A program made the translations under genes and the position numbers. Below the pieces are notes generated by a model that worked only from the letters and a program-made list of their open reading frames with translations, had not been told where the DNA came from and did no database searches. A DNA stretch of 64,000 nucleotides from Lewinellaceae bacterium. Lineage in GTDB: Bacteria > Bacteroidota > Bacteroidia > Chitinophagales > Saprospiraceae. Shown piece by piece: positions 1 to 10,189 of the stretch; the first letter of the stretch is position 1, and each line of letters starts with the position of its first letter. Where the stretch lies: NCBI GenBank assembly GCA_020636095.1, contig JACJYN010000005.1, positions 496,001-560,000 of the forward strand. The letters are read 5' to 3'.

Positions 1-1
1 C

Positions 2-2269
2 GATTTTTTTGGGTGCACCGGTACAGTAGCGGAGCAAGTGGAAGAACTGCCTTTACCCGAGCCGGTGATCACCGGAGGGACTCCGATCTGTCTTGGAATG
101 GGCGCCACCACCACCATCGCTGTGAACAATGACTATCAGGAAATCCGCTGGAATACCGGTGAACAAACCTCCACGATCGAGGTGGGCACGACAGACACGT
201 ACTCGGTTACGGTGACCGATGCCAATGGTTGCCAGGGAGAGGATGATTTCATGCTGGAAACATTGCCGGCGCCCAACCTGTCCATCCTGGGCGATAGCGC
301 CTTTTGTCAAAACAGCTCCACTACGCTGCAGGCGGTAACCGATGGGAACAGCCTGCTGTGGTCTACCGGCGAAACGGGTTTTCAGATCACTGTTGATCAG
401 CCGGATGTATATATCGTCACCGCTGTTGGTAGCAACGCATGTGAAACAACCGATTCTATACAGGTCGATGTGGTGATCCTTCCCACGATTTATGCCGGGG
501 ATCCACAGGCCATTGACTGCCGGGAGCAACCGGTTCAACTGGGGAGTTCCTCCAACCCTTCGGACGGGCTGGCGTACACCTGGAGCGGGCCGGGTATCGA
601 TGATGAAAACCGCAATCTTACCATGCCATGGGTTATCGAACCAGGCCTCTACACGGTAGAAGTAATTCAGTCGGAATATCAATGCAGTTCTTTGCCGGCA
701 GAAGTCCTGGTGGAGGATTTGCGCTATGAGCCGGCGGTGGTATTGTCGCCTCCCGATACGCTCAATTGTACTCATCCAACCGTAACGCTTAGCGCACAGG
801 GCTCGGCTCAGGGGCCCAACATAACCTACCAGTGGTATGCCGGCGCCAATACGCTTCTGGCCGGTGAAACCGGCCTTAACCTGGCTGTTTCCGGCGCCAA
901 TACCTACAGCCTGGTGGTGACCGATGTACTTACAGGCTGTAGTGCGATGGCAGCCACCGAAGTAGTGGATGATTATTCCTATCCACAGGTGGATGCCGGC
1001 CCGGAAGGATGGCTGACCTGTGATGTTGTCTCCCTTACCTTGTCCGGCAGGGTCATTTCTACTGCCACCGGCCTGGTTTTTAACTGGAGCACCCAGGAGG
1101 GGTCTATCCTTGACGGCGGCTCGGGGCTCACTCCACTGATCGATGCGCCGGGCCTTTACGTCCTGACGGTATATGATCCGGCCAGCGGCTGTGAAGCAAT
1201 GGATTCGGTCCGCATCCGGGAGAATATCGAGGCGCCCGTTGCGGATGCCGGAGACAATCGGGAAATTGACTGTGTGAGCCAGCAAGCGGTGCTCGATGGC
1301 AGCAACTCATCTCAGGGGCCGGGTATTCAATATGAATGGCAATCAGAAACGGGGGTTCCCATAGAGGGGACGCTTTATCCAGTAGTGAATCTTCCTGGTA
1401 TGTATTTCCTTACGGTGACCAATCTCGAAAATGGTTGCAGCAGTGTGGATATGGCCGCTGTCTTAGAGGTGGATAATTACCTGACGGGCATGCAGGTGCA
1501 GGCTGTTGACCCGCTGTGTTTCGACGACGAAAATGGCTTCATTGCCATCACCGAGGTGGAGGGAGGAACGGAGCCTTTCCTTTTCAGCATCAATGGGGAA
1601 CCGTTCACCAGCCAGCAGCAATTTCTCAATCTGGGCGCCGGCATCTACGATATTAGTGTACAGGATGCAATGGGCTGTGAGTACAATCTGGAGATTTACC
1701 TCGAGGAGGGTAATGATGTGCAGGTCCGGCTGGGAGAAGACCGGGAAGTAGATTTGGGCGAAAAAATTACGCTTCAAGCCTTAACCAACCTGGCCTCTGA
1801 AGAGATCAGGGATGTCATCTGGACCTTTCCGGTAGACAGCTTCCCTTGTGTGGATGCGGATTGCCTGTCCAAAGAACTGCAACTGGAGGCTTCTACATTA
1901 GTTAGAGCTACCGTTGTTGATTCCAATGGATGTAGTGCCTACGATGAATTGCTGCTCATTTTGCGGAAGGATCGCAAGGTGTATATACCCAACGCCTTTT
2001 CACCCAATGGCGATGGGGCCAATGACCGCTTCACCGTCTTTGCCAACGAAGATGAGGTGGTGCAGGTCCGGCGCCTGATGATCATGGACCGTTGGGGAGA
2101 ACAGGTATTCTCTTTGTCCAACTTCCCACCCAACCAACCACAACTGGGCTGGGATGGAAGATTGCGCAACGAACCTCTCAACCCTGCTGTTTTTGCCTAT
2201 TTTGCCGAAATTGAATTTGTCGATGGGGAGGTTGTCTTGTTTGAAGGTAGCCTTACCCTGGTAAGATAA
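2..2269 (+). CDS. Giant repeat surface protein, type B T9SS sorting domain (5' end outside window)
   Basis: The frame is open from the first bases of the window, so the gene starts upstream and only its C-terminal part is seen. In order there are two about 70-residue Ig/PKD-like repeats (W-STGE, YSVTVTDANGC type), four about 85-residue PKD-like repeats (D-C, WSGPGI or QW, PG-Y), a SprB-like repeat (GGTEPFLFSINGEPF) and a C-terminal block starting YIPNAFSPNGDGANDRF that matches the gliding-motility-associated C-terminal domain (TIGR04131, type B CTD). That domain directs export by the type IX secretion system and surface anchoring. The product is probably an adhesin or surface-layer protein. 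The next gene is a paralogue with the same order of C-terminal domains. A hairpin follows the stop. The ligand is unknown. Confidence 0.9.
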   Translation, partial: DFFGCTGTVAEQVEELPLPEPVITGGTPICLGMGATTTIAVNNDYQEIRWNTGEQTSTIEVGTTDTYSVTVTDANGCQGEDDFMLETLPAPNLSILGDSAFCQNSSTTLQAVTDGNSLLWSTGETGFQITVDQPDVYIVTAVGSNACETTDSIQVDVVILPTIYAGDPQAIDCREQPVQLGSSSNPSDGLAYTWSGPGIDDENRNLTMPWVIEPGLYTVEVIQSEYQCSSLPAEVLVEDLRYEPAVVLSPPDTLNCTHPTVTLSAQGSAQGPNITYQWYAGANTLLAGETGLNLAVSGANTYSLVVTDVLTGCSAMAATEVVDDYSYPQVDAGPEGWLTCDVVSLTLSGRVISTATGLVFNWSTQEGSILDGGSGLTPLIDAPGLYVLTVYDPASGCEAMDSVRIRENIEAPVADAGDNREIDCVSQQAVLDGSNSSQGPGIQYEWQSETGVPIEGTLYPVVNLPGMYFLTVTNLENGCSSVDMAAVLEVDNYLTGMQVQAVDPLCFDDENGFIAITEVEGGTEPFLFSINGEPFTSQQQFLNLGAGIYDISVQDAMGCEYNLEIYLEEGNDVQVRLGEDREVDLGEKITLQALTNLASEEIRDVIWTFPVDSFPCVDADCLSKELQLEASTLVRATVVDSNGCSAYDELLLILRKDRKVYIPNAFSPNGDGANDRFTVFANEDEVVQVRRLMIMDRWGEQVFSLSNFPPNQPQLGWDGRLRNEPLNPAVFAYFAEIEFVDGEVVLFEGSLTLVR

Positions 2270-2277
2270 AAGGTTGG

Positions 2278-2313
2278 AGCCGGCCCGGCCGTATTCACAC
2301 GGCCGGGAAGGCT
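2278..2313 (+). terminator. Hairpin just after the first surface-protein gene
   Basis: CCCGGCCGT at 2284-2292 pairs perfectly with ACGGCCGGG at 2299-2307 around a 6-base loop, and outer AGCC/GGCT arms extend it. It begins 9 bases after the stop. There is no T-tract, so it is a probable 3' hairpin and not a textbook intrinsic terminator. Confidence 0.5.
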
Positions 2314-2442
2314 CTCTGCTTCCCTGGCGCCCCGTCTTTACCCCCCCTTACCATATGCCGGGGAAGCGCCTTTTTATTCATAGCCCCTACCAAATGGCAC
2401 GGGCAATTTTTTGCTTGCCAAACGCCCTGAATAGATATTTAT

Positions 2443-2477
2443 AATGCCTATCTGGCATTTTTTTTGTTTTTTTCCTG
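2443..2477 (+). terminator. Rho-independent terminator
   Basis: AATGCC (2443-2448) and GGCATT (2454-2459) form a 6-bp stem with loop TATCT, followed by a long T-rich run to about 2477. This is the classical intrinsic terminator layout on the plus strand, downstream of the first surface-protein gene. Confidence 0.65.
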
Positions 2478-2504
2478 AAGGAAATGCTAATTTCACGGAA
2501 GAAT

Positions 2505-2673
2505 TAAGCGACGCGCGATTAATAAGTGTCGTGTTTCGATAGGCAAGTGATTTTTTCTTTAGCCAAGGCGAGGGTTCCCGACCTTAGCAGTGCTAAGGGA
2601 GGCGGTTCCTCAACGCAGGATAAAGGAAAAAGCACTCCTGGAAAACCGACAGTTATTGATAGCGCGTCGCTAA
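2505..2673. mobile_element. MITE-like element, GCGACGCGC ends, TAA target duplication
   Basis: GCGACGCGC at 2508 and GCGCGTCGC ending at 2670 are the outer part of about 28-bp imperfect inverted repeats (the inner part resembles AATAACTGTCG). Both ends are flanked by TAA (2505-2507 and 2671-2673), which looks like a 3-bp target duplication. The 163-bp interior holds a smaller palindrome (CTTAGCAGTGCTAAG) and no plausible gene. Only one copy is seen here. The rest of the 2270-2897 intergenic stretch is AT-rich leader sequence. Confidence 0.6.
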
Positions 2674-2897
2674 ACATCTGTTGAGAAAAAGTCTTATAGC
2701 TACCAGAATGGTAGCGGTAAGCATCAGGATGAAGCAAACACCTATCCCTTTGTAGACAACTACACAAAGTCAGATTTTAAATAAAGGCCCCGGCTTTTAT
2801 TTAAAATTCCCAACCTTCTACCCTTACTCATCACTATTGCGCTTTTCAAAATTCTGATAGAGAGCTGATCTTAACTATTGAACTAAAAACAAGCTTT

Positions 2898-5800
2898 ATG
2901 CAGCATCTCTACTTTCGTGGAGGAAACCTGGTCTCTACCTTTTTCTTATGTCTGTTTTCCTTTTTTTCCTACAGTCAGGGTTCGCCCGATTGTGCAGGGG
3001 CTATCGTCCTGTGCAGCAATGCTTCGATCTCTTTTAACCCTCAGGGTATTGGAGCCGTAAACGATTTTGCGCCAGCTTCGAACAGTCAGGGGTGTCTCTC
3101 TACCGGAGAGCGAAACACCGCCTGGTATTATTTCGAGTTCAATAATATGATGCCCCCAAACAGTCAGATCACCTTTACGATCAATCCTAACGGGTCGGCC
3201 GATTATGACTTTGCCATTTATGGCCCGGATGTGGGCTGTGGCGGGCTGGGAGCGCCCGTGCGTTGTTCCTATGCCGGCACGTTTGGGGCTACCGGCCTGG
3301 GTAATGGCGCTACCGACAATTCAGAGGGCGCCGGAGGGGATGCTTTTGTAGCACCCCTTACAGTGCAGCCCGGCCAGGGCTTTTATCTGGTGGTCGATAA
3401 CTTTTCGAGTAATAATACTAGTTTTAACCTGGCCTGGGGCGGTTCCGCCGCTCCGTTCCTCGACTGTTCGGCCACGCCTCCTTGCGCTGTGACTCCTAAC
3501 TATTCGCCCAATTATAATATATGTGCAGGGAGTGGGCCGGTGACCTTGCAAGGAAATATCGGCGGCGCCGACGGCACAGAATTTATCAACTGGTCGGCCA
3601 CCAATGGCGGGGGCGCCTACCTGAATAATCCATTCATCGCCAACCCGTCCGTTTCTATTCCCGCCGGGGTATCCGGTACCTTTCAATATACGATTACAGT
3701 CACCCAGGGCTCCTGTGTAGAAGAAGCGGTCGTAACCGTTAACGCCAGCGCTACGCCTATGCCCGCCATTAACGGAAATAATCAGATTTGCCAGGGGCAG
3801 AGCACGACCCTGTCAGCTACTCCCGGCTTCTCTTTTTATTCCTGGTCCAATAATCAAACCGGGCCTAATATCACGGTCAGCGCAGGGGGGACTTACACCG
3901 TCACGGTAACCAACAGCCTGGGGTGCCAGGGGACGGCCACTTTCACTGTAAATCAATTGCCGGTTCCTACGCCTAATATCAACGGCCCGGCCCAATTGTG
4001 CCTGGGCGGCAGCGCCATTCTCAATGCCGGCGCCGGCTTTGATACCTATCTGTGGTCTACCGGCAATCCCGGCCAATTGGAGGCGGTTACCGGCCCGGGC
4101 CTATATCAGGTGACGGTCACGCAGAATGGCTGCCAGGGAGTAGGGCAAATCATCATTCAACAATCGCCAGACCTTCTGGTTTTACCTTCGGGGGACAATA
4201 CCATCTGTCCCGGCCAGTCAGCCGATATCGATGCCGGGGGAGGCTATACCTCCTACCTGTGGTCCAATGGATCGCAGGAACAGATCAATACGGTCACGGC
4301 TCCGGGTACCTTTGCAGTGACGGTGGAGAACGCTCAGGGCTGTACCGGCACCGGTTCCTTTACAGTCAGCCCGGTGCTCCCTCCTGAACCGTCCATCACC
4401 GGCAACCTGTCTATCTGTCCGGGCAATTCCACCTCATTGGATGCCGGAGCGGCTTACAATTCCTATTCCTGGTCGACCAGTAGCAACAATTCTATCATCA
4501 CGGTCACCACCCCTGGCTCTTATTCGGTTACGGTTACCAATGCCCAGGGGTGTACCGGATCGACGACAGTGGAGGTGACGAATGCCCCCGGCCCTATGCC
4601 GGAGATCAATGGTGATACAGATATCTGCCCCGGAGATTCGACGCAGCTCTCTGCCACTAGCGGCTTTTCTTCCTATCAATGGTCGAATACCCATACCGGG
4701 GCCACCATTCAGGCGAACGTTGGCGGCGTCTATACGGTCACAGTGACCGATGCCCAGGGCTGCACCGGGGTAGCCTCCATTGACGTTATCGAAAACCCCG
4801 TGCCTGTGCCGGACATTACCGGGCCCTCCGAAATCTGCCAGGACGGTAGTGGCATCCTGGATGCCGGGGCTGGCTTCAGTACGTACCTGTGGTCGGATGA
4901 CAGCGGCGGGCAATCCCTCAATGTAGATGCTCAGGGCGCCTATGGCGTTACCGTGACCAATCAATTTGGCTGTATCGGAACGGACGATTTCTTTGTAGGA
5001 GAACTTCCGCCACCGGTACCTTCCCTTAGTGGCGACACCTCGTTCTGCGAAGGCAGCACAACTACGCTGACGGCGCAGGCAGGCTTCTCGTCTTACACCT
5101 GGCCGGATGGCAGCAGCGATACAACGCTGACGGTGAGCCAGCCCGGAAGTTATACTGTTACCGTCGTTTCCAACCTGGGCTGTACTGGCGAGAATACGGT
5201 TGAAGTAATCTCCACCCCTCTTCCGGAACCCACTATAAGCGGAGATACTGAGTTTTGTCCGGGAGCGAGCGCTAATATAGAAGGGCCGGCGGGCTTCAAC
5301 GCCTATGCCTGGTCTAATAACGATACGACTCAGGCCATCTCCGTAAGTATGGGAGGGGCTTACAGCCTGACGGTGACCGATGCCAATGGATGCCAGGGCG
5401 CTACCAGTACCACTATTGCCGCCATCCCTGAGCCTCAACCGATGATCAGCGGAGAGCTGGAATTTTGTGAGGGCGCTTCCACCATCCTGAGCGCTTCCTC
5501 CGGTTTCAGTTCCTATGCCTGGCCGGGCGGTGGGGCCTCCCCGGATATTACGGTAACTGCTGCCGGAACTTATGAGGTCACTGTGACCGATGCCTTCGGA
5601 TGCGAGGGCAATGCTTCGGCAGAGGTGGTTCAAAATACCAACCCCGTTCCGGTGATCTTTGGCGCCGCCAGCCTTTGTCCGGGTGAAGCTACTTCCCTCT
5701 CCCTGCAGGGTACCTATCAGGATTACAACTGGTCGACCGGAGCAACACAGGCGTCCGCCTCCGTACCCGGCGCCGGCGATTACAGCGTTACCGTTACGGA

Positions 5801-8800
5801 TGCCAATGGCTGTGAGGGTACCGCGGCCATAAGCATTCAGGAGTTTACGGCCCCTTCGCTTCCCGTCGGAATCGAGGTGGAATATTGCCAGGGGGACTCC
5901 GCCAACCTGTCCGCTCCCGCTGGTTTTGCCAGTTATCTTTGGGATGGAGGCAGTACGCAGAGCGCGATCAGTGTGAATGCCCCCGGCGCTTATGCATATA
6001 CGGTAACCGATAATAATGGCTGTACTGCCGAAACCAGCATTATGGCGGTGGAAAACCCGCTCCCCGGGTTTAGTATCTCCGGTGAACTGGAATACTGCGA
6101 AGCTTCGGCTACCACTTTATCTGCTCCAGGCGGTTATACTAACTATCAATGGAGCACCGGTTCTACGGATGCCACTGTTAGCATATCGACACCCGGCCCG
6201 GCCTCGGTCACAGTGACGGATAACAACGGCTGTTCTAATGAGCAGGCAGTGGTGGTGGTGGAAAATCCACTGCCGGATGCCAATATCAATGGGTTACTCG
6301 AATTCTGTACCGATGGAACCACGTCCTTAAGCGGAGATAACGGCTTTGCCGAATATGCGTGGTCGAATGGCAGCGCTCAATCTTCGATCAGCGTCAACCA
6401 GGCCGGAAATTACAGCTTGACAGTTACGGACGCCAATGGTTGTTCGAGCAGCACTTCGGTGGCGGTTACTGAAATTCCGGAGCTACTGCCGGTGATCTCC
6501 GGCAGCCTGGAATACTGTACGGGCGCCTCCACCACCCTACAGGCGGAGCCGGGCTACCAGAGCTATAGCTGGTCGACCGGCGCTACCGGCTCCAGCACTA
6601 TCGTTTCCGCGCCGGGTACGGCCAGCCTTACCGTAGTTGACAATAACGGCTGTGAAGGCACGGCGAGCGTTCAGCTCAGCGAACTCCCACTTCCGGAACC
6701 TGTCATTACCGGAACCGATTTCTTTTGCGAGGGCAGTTCCACGACGCTTAATGCCGGCGGAGGTTACACGGCCTACGCCTGGACGGGCAACGCGGCGGGC
6801 CAGCAGCTCGCCGTTACTCAGGCAGGCGCCTACACCGTCACGGTGACCGATACCAATGGCTGCCAGGGGGCCGGTACGATAGAAGTCGATGAGATTCCTA
6901 CTCCCGAGCCAGTGATCAGTGGCGAACTACAGTTTTGCCCGGAAGGGTCTACCGAGTTGAGTACCGGCAATAGTTATGCTGCTTATTTGTGGTCCGATAG
7001 TGGAACGCAGTCCTTCATAGCCGTTGATCAACCTGGCGCCTACAGCCTGACCGTTACGGATGCCTTTGGTTGTGCAGGAAGCACTTCCGTGGACGTCTCG
7101 TATTTTGACGTCAGTTCTCCGGCAATCGACGGCAACCTCAATTACTGCCCGGGAGAAAGTACAGCCCTCAGCGCCGAAGCAGGTTTTACGAGCTACCTGT
7201 GGTCTAACGGAGCAGTGAACAGCGATATAACCGTAAATGCGGACGGTGCTTATAGCCTGACCGTTACAGATGTCAACGGCTGCCAGACGTCGGCGGCGGT
7301 ATCTGTGGCGGCCTACCCGGTCAGCCCGCCGCAGATTAGTGGCGACAATGCTTTCTGTGCCGGAGAGACGGCCAGCTTACAAGCCAATGCCGGTTATGCC
7401 AGCTACAACTGGTCGACGGGTAGCACCCAACCCTCGGTGACGGTCAGTAATGGAGGTATTTACAGCCTCACGGCCACCGACACCAATGGTTGCACTACAA
7501 ACAGCAGCTTCCAGGTAACACAAAATCCGCTGCCTCAGGTTAGTATCGGGGGCTCGACCAGTTACTGCATTGGCGGCTTTACCACCCTGAATGCCGGCGC
7601 TCCGTATGTGGGCTATAGCTGGTCGACAGGTAGCACGGCGCCAACGGTGCAGGTGAGTCAGTCCGGCAATTACGGCCTGACCGTCACCAACGCCAACGGC
7701 TGTGTCGGCAGTGCCGAGGTGCTGGTCACCGAAGATACAGAGTTGAACCCGGTCATTTCCGGCCCTGCCTCCTTCTGTCCGGGCACTTCCACCACACTGG
7801 ATGCCGGCGAAGGCTTCCAGTCCTACCAATGGTCCGACAATTCCTCCGGCCAGGAGCTGGTGGTCAATAGTCCGGGTACCTATTCGGTAACGGTATCCGA
7901 TGCATCCGGCTGCGTTGGGGATGCAGCCGTCATGGTCAACCAATATCCGGCGCCCATGCCGGTTATCGAAGGGGAACTGGATTATTGTGCGGGCAGTTCT
8001 ACCAGCCTGCTCGTGGCCGGCGGCAACTTCGCGGTTTACGACTGGTCGACCGGTGCGTTCGAGCCCGGAATAACGGTTGCCCAGCCCGGCGTTTACAGCG
8101 TAACCATAACTGATGAGAACGGCTGTGAAGAAAATGCAAGTGTAGCGGTGCAGGAGAACCCGTTGCCCGTTTTTCAAATCTCCGGCGCCCTGAGTTTCTG
8201 TCAGGGAGACGCCACTGAGTTGTCGGCTCCTGATGGGTTTGCTTCTTACCTTTGGTCCAATGGAAGCCAGGAACCGAGCCTTACGGTACAATCCCCCGGC
8301 AACTATGGCCTGACCGTCACCAATAGTTTTGGTTGTAGCAACCAGCAGGCGGTGAGCACCACTCAGATACCTCAGCCTCTGGCAGACGCGGGGCAGCCCC
8401 GGGTTGTCAACTGCTACTTTACAGAAGTGACACTGGGAGGAGCCGGCTCCAGCCAGGGCGGCAATATCGTCTACCAGTGGTCCGGCCCGGGCATCAACGG
8501 TTCCAATGCCAATGATCAATTCCCGACGGTAAGCATCCCCGGCCAGTATACGCTGACTACGATTAACAATTCTTTGGGCTGTACTTCCGAACCTTCACTG
8601 GTTGAGGTCACCGATGATACCGATGCTCCGGTAGTGGTGATGGAAGTACTGAATATACTGGACTGCACTACCAGCACGGCCATCATCGACGCGAGCAATT
8701 CCTCCAGCGGGCAGAATTTTGCCTATCAGTGGTTTGATGCGGAAATGAATCTGCTGAGCAGCCAGAACATGTCTCTGGAAGCTACTACTGCCGATACGTA

Positions 8801-10154
8801 TTTCTTACTCGTGACAGACACCATCAGCGGTTGCGACGCCCTGGGCAGTGTGGAGGTGGAAGAGAATATTGATTATCCGATTGCGGAGGCTGGCCTGCCG
8901 CAACATCTGGATTGCGAAATAAATACGGCTAGCCTGGACGGCGCCGGTTCTCAGCAGGGGCCGACGATCGTGTACAACTGGGTGACTACCAATGGCAGTA
9001 TCCTCAGCGGTGGCAACAGCCTGAATCCACAGGTGGACGAGCCGGGCGCTTATATCATCATCGTAACCGACACCGCTAACAATTGCACCAATGCCGATAC
9101 GGTTTTGGTCACCCAGGATGTCAATGTTCCGATTGCCGAAGCCGGGCCGGCTCAGCAGATCGATTGCCTCAATCCAACGGTGGGGTTAAGTGGCTCGGGA
9201 TCTTCGGCCGGCAGCCAGTACACCTATCAGTGGGCATTCGGGCAACCCGGCAACATAGTGGGCAATGGCCTGAGCCATACCGCTGACGAACCGGGCGCCT
9301 ATTTCATTATCGTAACGGATATCGAAAATGGCTGCGCCAATACGGATGTGGTGCAGGTGAGTCAAAACGCCGCCGCCCCCTCCGGCCTCGACCTGGCGCT
9401 CGACGGGCCTACCTGTTTTGGCGATAGCGACGGTAGTGTGATCATCAGCGGAGTAACGGGGGGCACCCCTCCCTTCCTCTACAGCTTTGCCGGGCAGCCC
9501 CTCAGCAGCCAGGCCGCCTTTCTGAACCTTCCCGCCGGCGCCTATTCCATCCTCGTTCAGGATGCTATCGGCTGTGAGTATGAGCTACAGGCGAACCTGG
9601 AAGATGGCAATGACCTGATGGTTGACCTGGGAGAAGACCGAACCGTAAAACTGGGGGAAGAAGTAGCGCTGGATGCCAGGATCAATATCGATGAGAGCGA
9701 GCTGGCCGGCCTGAGTTGGAACGCCGCCGATAGCCTTTCTTGTATGGACTGCCTGCAGCCGTTCGTTGTGCCTTCTACTTCCGGGTCCTATTTTATCGAG
9801 GTGATGGATGAAAACGGCTGTGTCGCAACCGACCAGTTGATCATCTTCCTGGATAAGAAGCGAAACCTCTACGTGCCCAACGTTTTTTCTCCTAATGGAG
9901 ATGGCCAGAACGATGTATTTATGCCTTTCGCCGGGCCGGAGGTTACCAAAATAAAGTCTTTCCTGGTTTTCAACCGCTGGGGAGAATCGGCCTTTGAGAT
10001 TTATAATTTCCCACCCAACGACCCCACCTACGGCTGGGACGGCACTTACCGTGCGGAACTATTCAACAGCGGTGTCTTCACCTGGTTTGCTGAGGTGGAG
10101 TATGTGGATGGCGTGGTGGAGTTGTTTAAGGGGGATGTGGTGCTGATGCGGTAA
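2898..10154 (+). CDS. Giant multi-repeat surface adhesin with type B T9SS sorting domain (2418 aa)
   Basis: The N-terminus has a signal peptide (hydrophobic stretch ending FFSYSQG). A secreted-protein N-domain of about 160 residues follows (DCAGAIVLC, AWYYFEF, YDFAIYGPD). Then come about 22 tandem repeats of roughly 70 residues with the pattern (I/V)-G-(x)5-C-G-ST-L, Y-WS-G, V-PG-Y-VTVTD-NGC, then four about 85-residue PKD-like repeats, one SprB-like repeat (GGTPPFLYSF) and a C-terminal domain beginning YVPNVFSPNGDGQNDVF (TIGR04131 type). The paired Cys in each repeat probably form a disulfide. The protein is predicted to be exported by the Sec and type IX systems and displayed on the cell surface as a long rod-like adhesin. 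The last seven domains match the preceding gene in order, so the two are tandem paralogues. The start was chosen because the signal peptide begins there. Confidence 0.93.
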   Translation: MQHLYFRGGNLVSTFFLCLFSFFSYSQGSPDCAGAIVLCSNASISFNPQGIGAVNDFAPASNSQGCLSTGERNTAWYYFEFNNMMPPNSQITFTINPNGSADYDFAIYGPDVGCGGLGAPVRCSYAGTFGATGLGNGATDNSEGAGGDAFVAPLTVQPGQGFYLVVDNFSSNNTSFNLAWGGSAAPFLDCSATPPCAVTPNYSPNYNICAGSGPVTLQGNIGGADGTEFINWSATNGGGAYLNNPFIANPSVSIPAGVSGTFQYTITVTQGSCVEEAVVTVNASATPMPAINGNNQICQGQSTTLSATPGFSFYSWSNNQTGPNITVSAGGTYTVTVTNSLGCQGTATFTVNQLPVPTPNINGPAQLCLGGSAILNAGAGFDTYLWSTGNPGQLEAVTGPGLYQVTVTQNGCQGVGQIIIQQSPDLLVLPSGDNTICPGQSADIDAGGGYTSYLWSNGSQEQINTVTAPGTFAVTVENAQGCTGTGSFTVSPVLPPEPSITGNLSICPGNSTSLDAGAAYNSYSWSTSSNNSIITVTTPGSYSVTVTNAQGCTGSTTVEVTNAPGPMPEINGDTDICPGDSTQLSATSGFSSYQWSNTHTGATIQANVGGVYTVTVTDAQGCTGVASIDVIENPVPVPDITGPSEICQDGSGILDAGAGFSTYLWSDDSGGQSLNVDAQGAYGVTVTNQFGCIGTDDFFVGELPPPVPSLSGDTSFCEGSTTTLTAQAGFSSYTWPDGSSDTTLTVSQPGSYTVTVVSNLGCTGENTVEVISTPLPEPTISGDTEFCPGASANIEGPAGFNAYAWSNNDTTQAISVSMGGAYSLTVTDANGCQGATSTTIAAIPEPQPMISGELEFCEGASTILSASSGFSSYAWPGGGASPDITVTAAGTYEVTVTDAFGCEGNASAEVVQNTNPVPVIFGAASLCPGEATSLSLQGTYQDYNWSTGATQASASVPGAGDYSVTVTDANGCEGTAAISIQEFTAPSLPVGIEVEYCQGDSANLSAPAGFASYLWDGGSTQSAISVNAPGAYAYTVTDNNGCTAETSIMAVENPLPGFSISGELEYCEASATTLSAPGGYTNYQWSTGSTDATVSISTPGPASVTVTDNNGCSNEQAVVVVENPLPDANINGLLEFCTDGTTSLSGDNGFAEYAWSNGSAQSSISVNQAGNYSLTVTDANGCSSSTSVAVTEIPELLPVISGSLEYCTGASTTLQAEPGYQSYSWSTGATGSSTIVSAPGTASLTVVDNNGCEGTASVQLSELPLPEPVITGTDFFCEGSSTTLNAGGGYTAYAWTGNAAGQQLAVTQAGAYTVTVTDTNGCQGAGTIEVDEIPTPEPVISGELQFCPEGSTELSTGNSYAAYLWSDSGTQSFIAVDQPGAYSLTVTDAFGCAGSTSVDVSYFDVSSPAIDGNLNYCPGESTALSAEAGFTSYLWSNGAVNSDITVNADGAYSLTVTDVNGCQTSAAVSVAAYPVSPPQISGDNAFCAGETASLQANAGYASYNWSTGSTQPSVTVSNGGIYSLTATDTNGCTTNSSFQVTQNPLPQVSIGGSTSYCIGGFTTLNAGAPYVGYSWSTGSTAPTVQVSQSGNYGLTVTNANGCVGSAEVLVTEDTELNPVISGPASFCPGTSTTLDAGEGFQSYQWSDNSSGQELVVNSPGTYSVTVSDASGCVGDAAVMVNQYPAPMPVIEGELDYCAGSSTSLLVAGGNFAVYDWSTGAFEPGITVAQPGVYSVTITDENGCEENASVAVQENPLPVFQISGALSFCQGDATELSAPDGFASYLWSNGSQEPSLTVQSPGNYGLTVTNSFGCSNQQAVSTTQIPQPLADAGQPRVVNCYFTEVTLGGAGSSQGGNIVYQWSGPGINGSNANDQFPTVSIPGQYTLTTINNSLGCTSEPSLVEVTDDTDAPVVVMEVLNILDCTTSTAIIDASNSSSGQNFAYQWFDAEMNLLSSQNMSLEATTADTYFLLVTDTISGCDALGSVEVEENIDYPIAEAGLPQHLDCEINTASLDGAGSQQGPTIVYNWVTTNGSILSGGNSLNPQVDEPGAYIIIVTDTANNCTNADTVLVTQDVNVPIAEAGPAQQIDCLNPTVGLSGSGSSAGSQYTYQWAFGQPGNIVGNGLSHTADEPGAYFIIVTDIENGCANTDVVQVSQNAAAPSGLDLALDGPTCFGDSDGSVIISGVTGGTPPFLYSFAGQPLSSQAAFLNLPAGAYSILVQDAIGCEYELQANLEDGNDLMVDLGEDRTVKLGEEVALDARINIDESELAGLSWNAADSLSCMDCLQPFVVPSTSGSYFIEVMDENGCVATDQLIIFLDKKRNLYVPNVFSPNGDGQNDVFMPFAGPEVTKIKSFLVFNRWGESAFEIYNFPPNDPTYGWDGTYRAELFNSGVFTWFAEVEYVDGVVELFKGDVVLMR

Positions 10155-10189
10155 AGGGGGAGTTGTAGCGGCGTAAGTAGAACAGCAGC

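Noticed and set aside
53..10154. Long minus-strand open frames inside the two giant adhesin genes (for example 53-1285, 4434-5633, 7377-8519)
   Set aside because: They are antisense shadows of the repetitive GC-biased coding sequence, are Gly/Arg-rich and low-complexity, and have no recognised domains.
2898..10154. 210-bp periodicity as a DNA repeat or CRISPR-like array
   Set aside because: The periodicity comes from protein repeats. The DNA copies are diverged and form one continuous reading frame.
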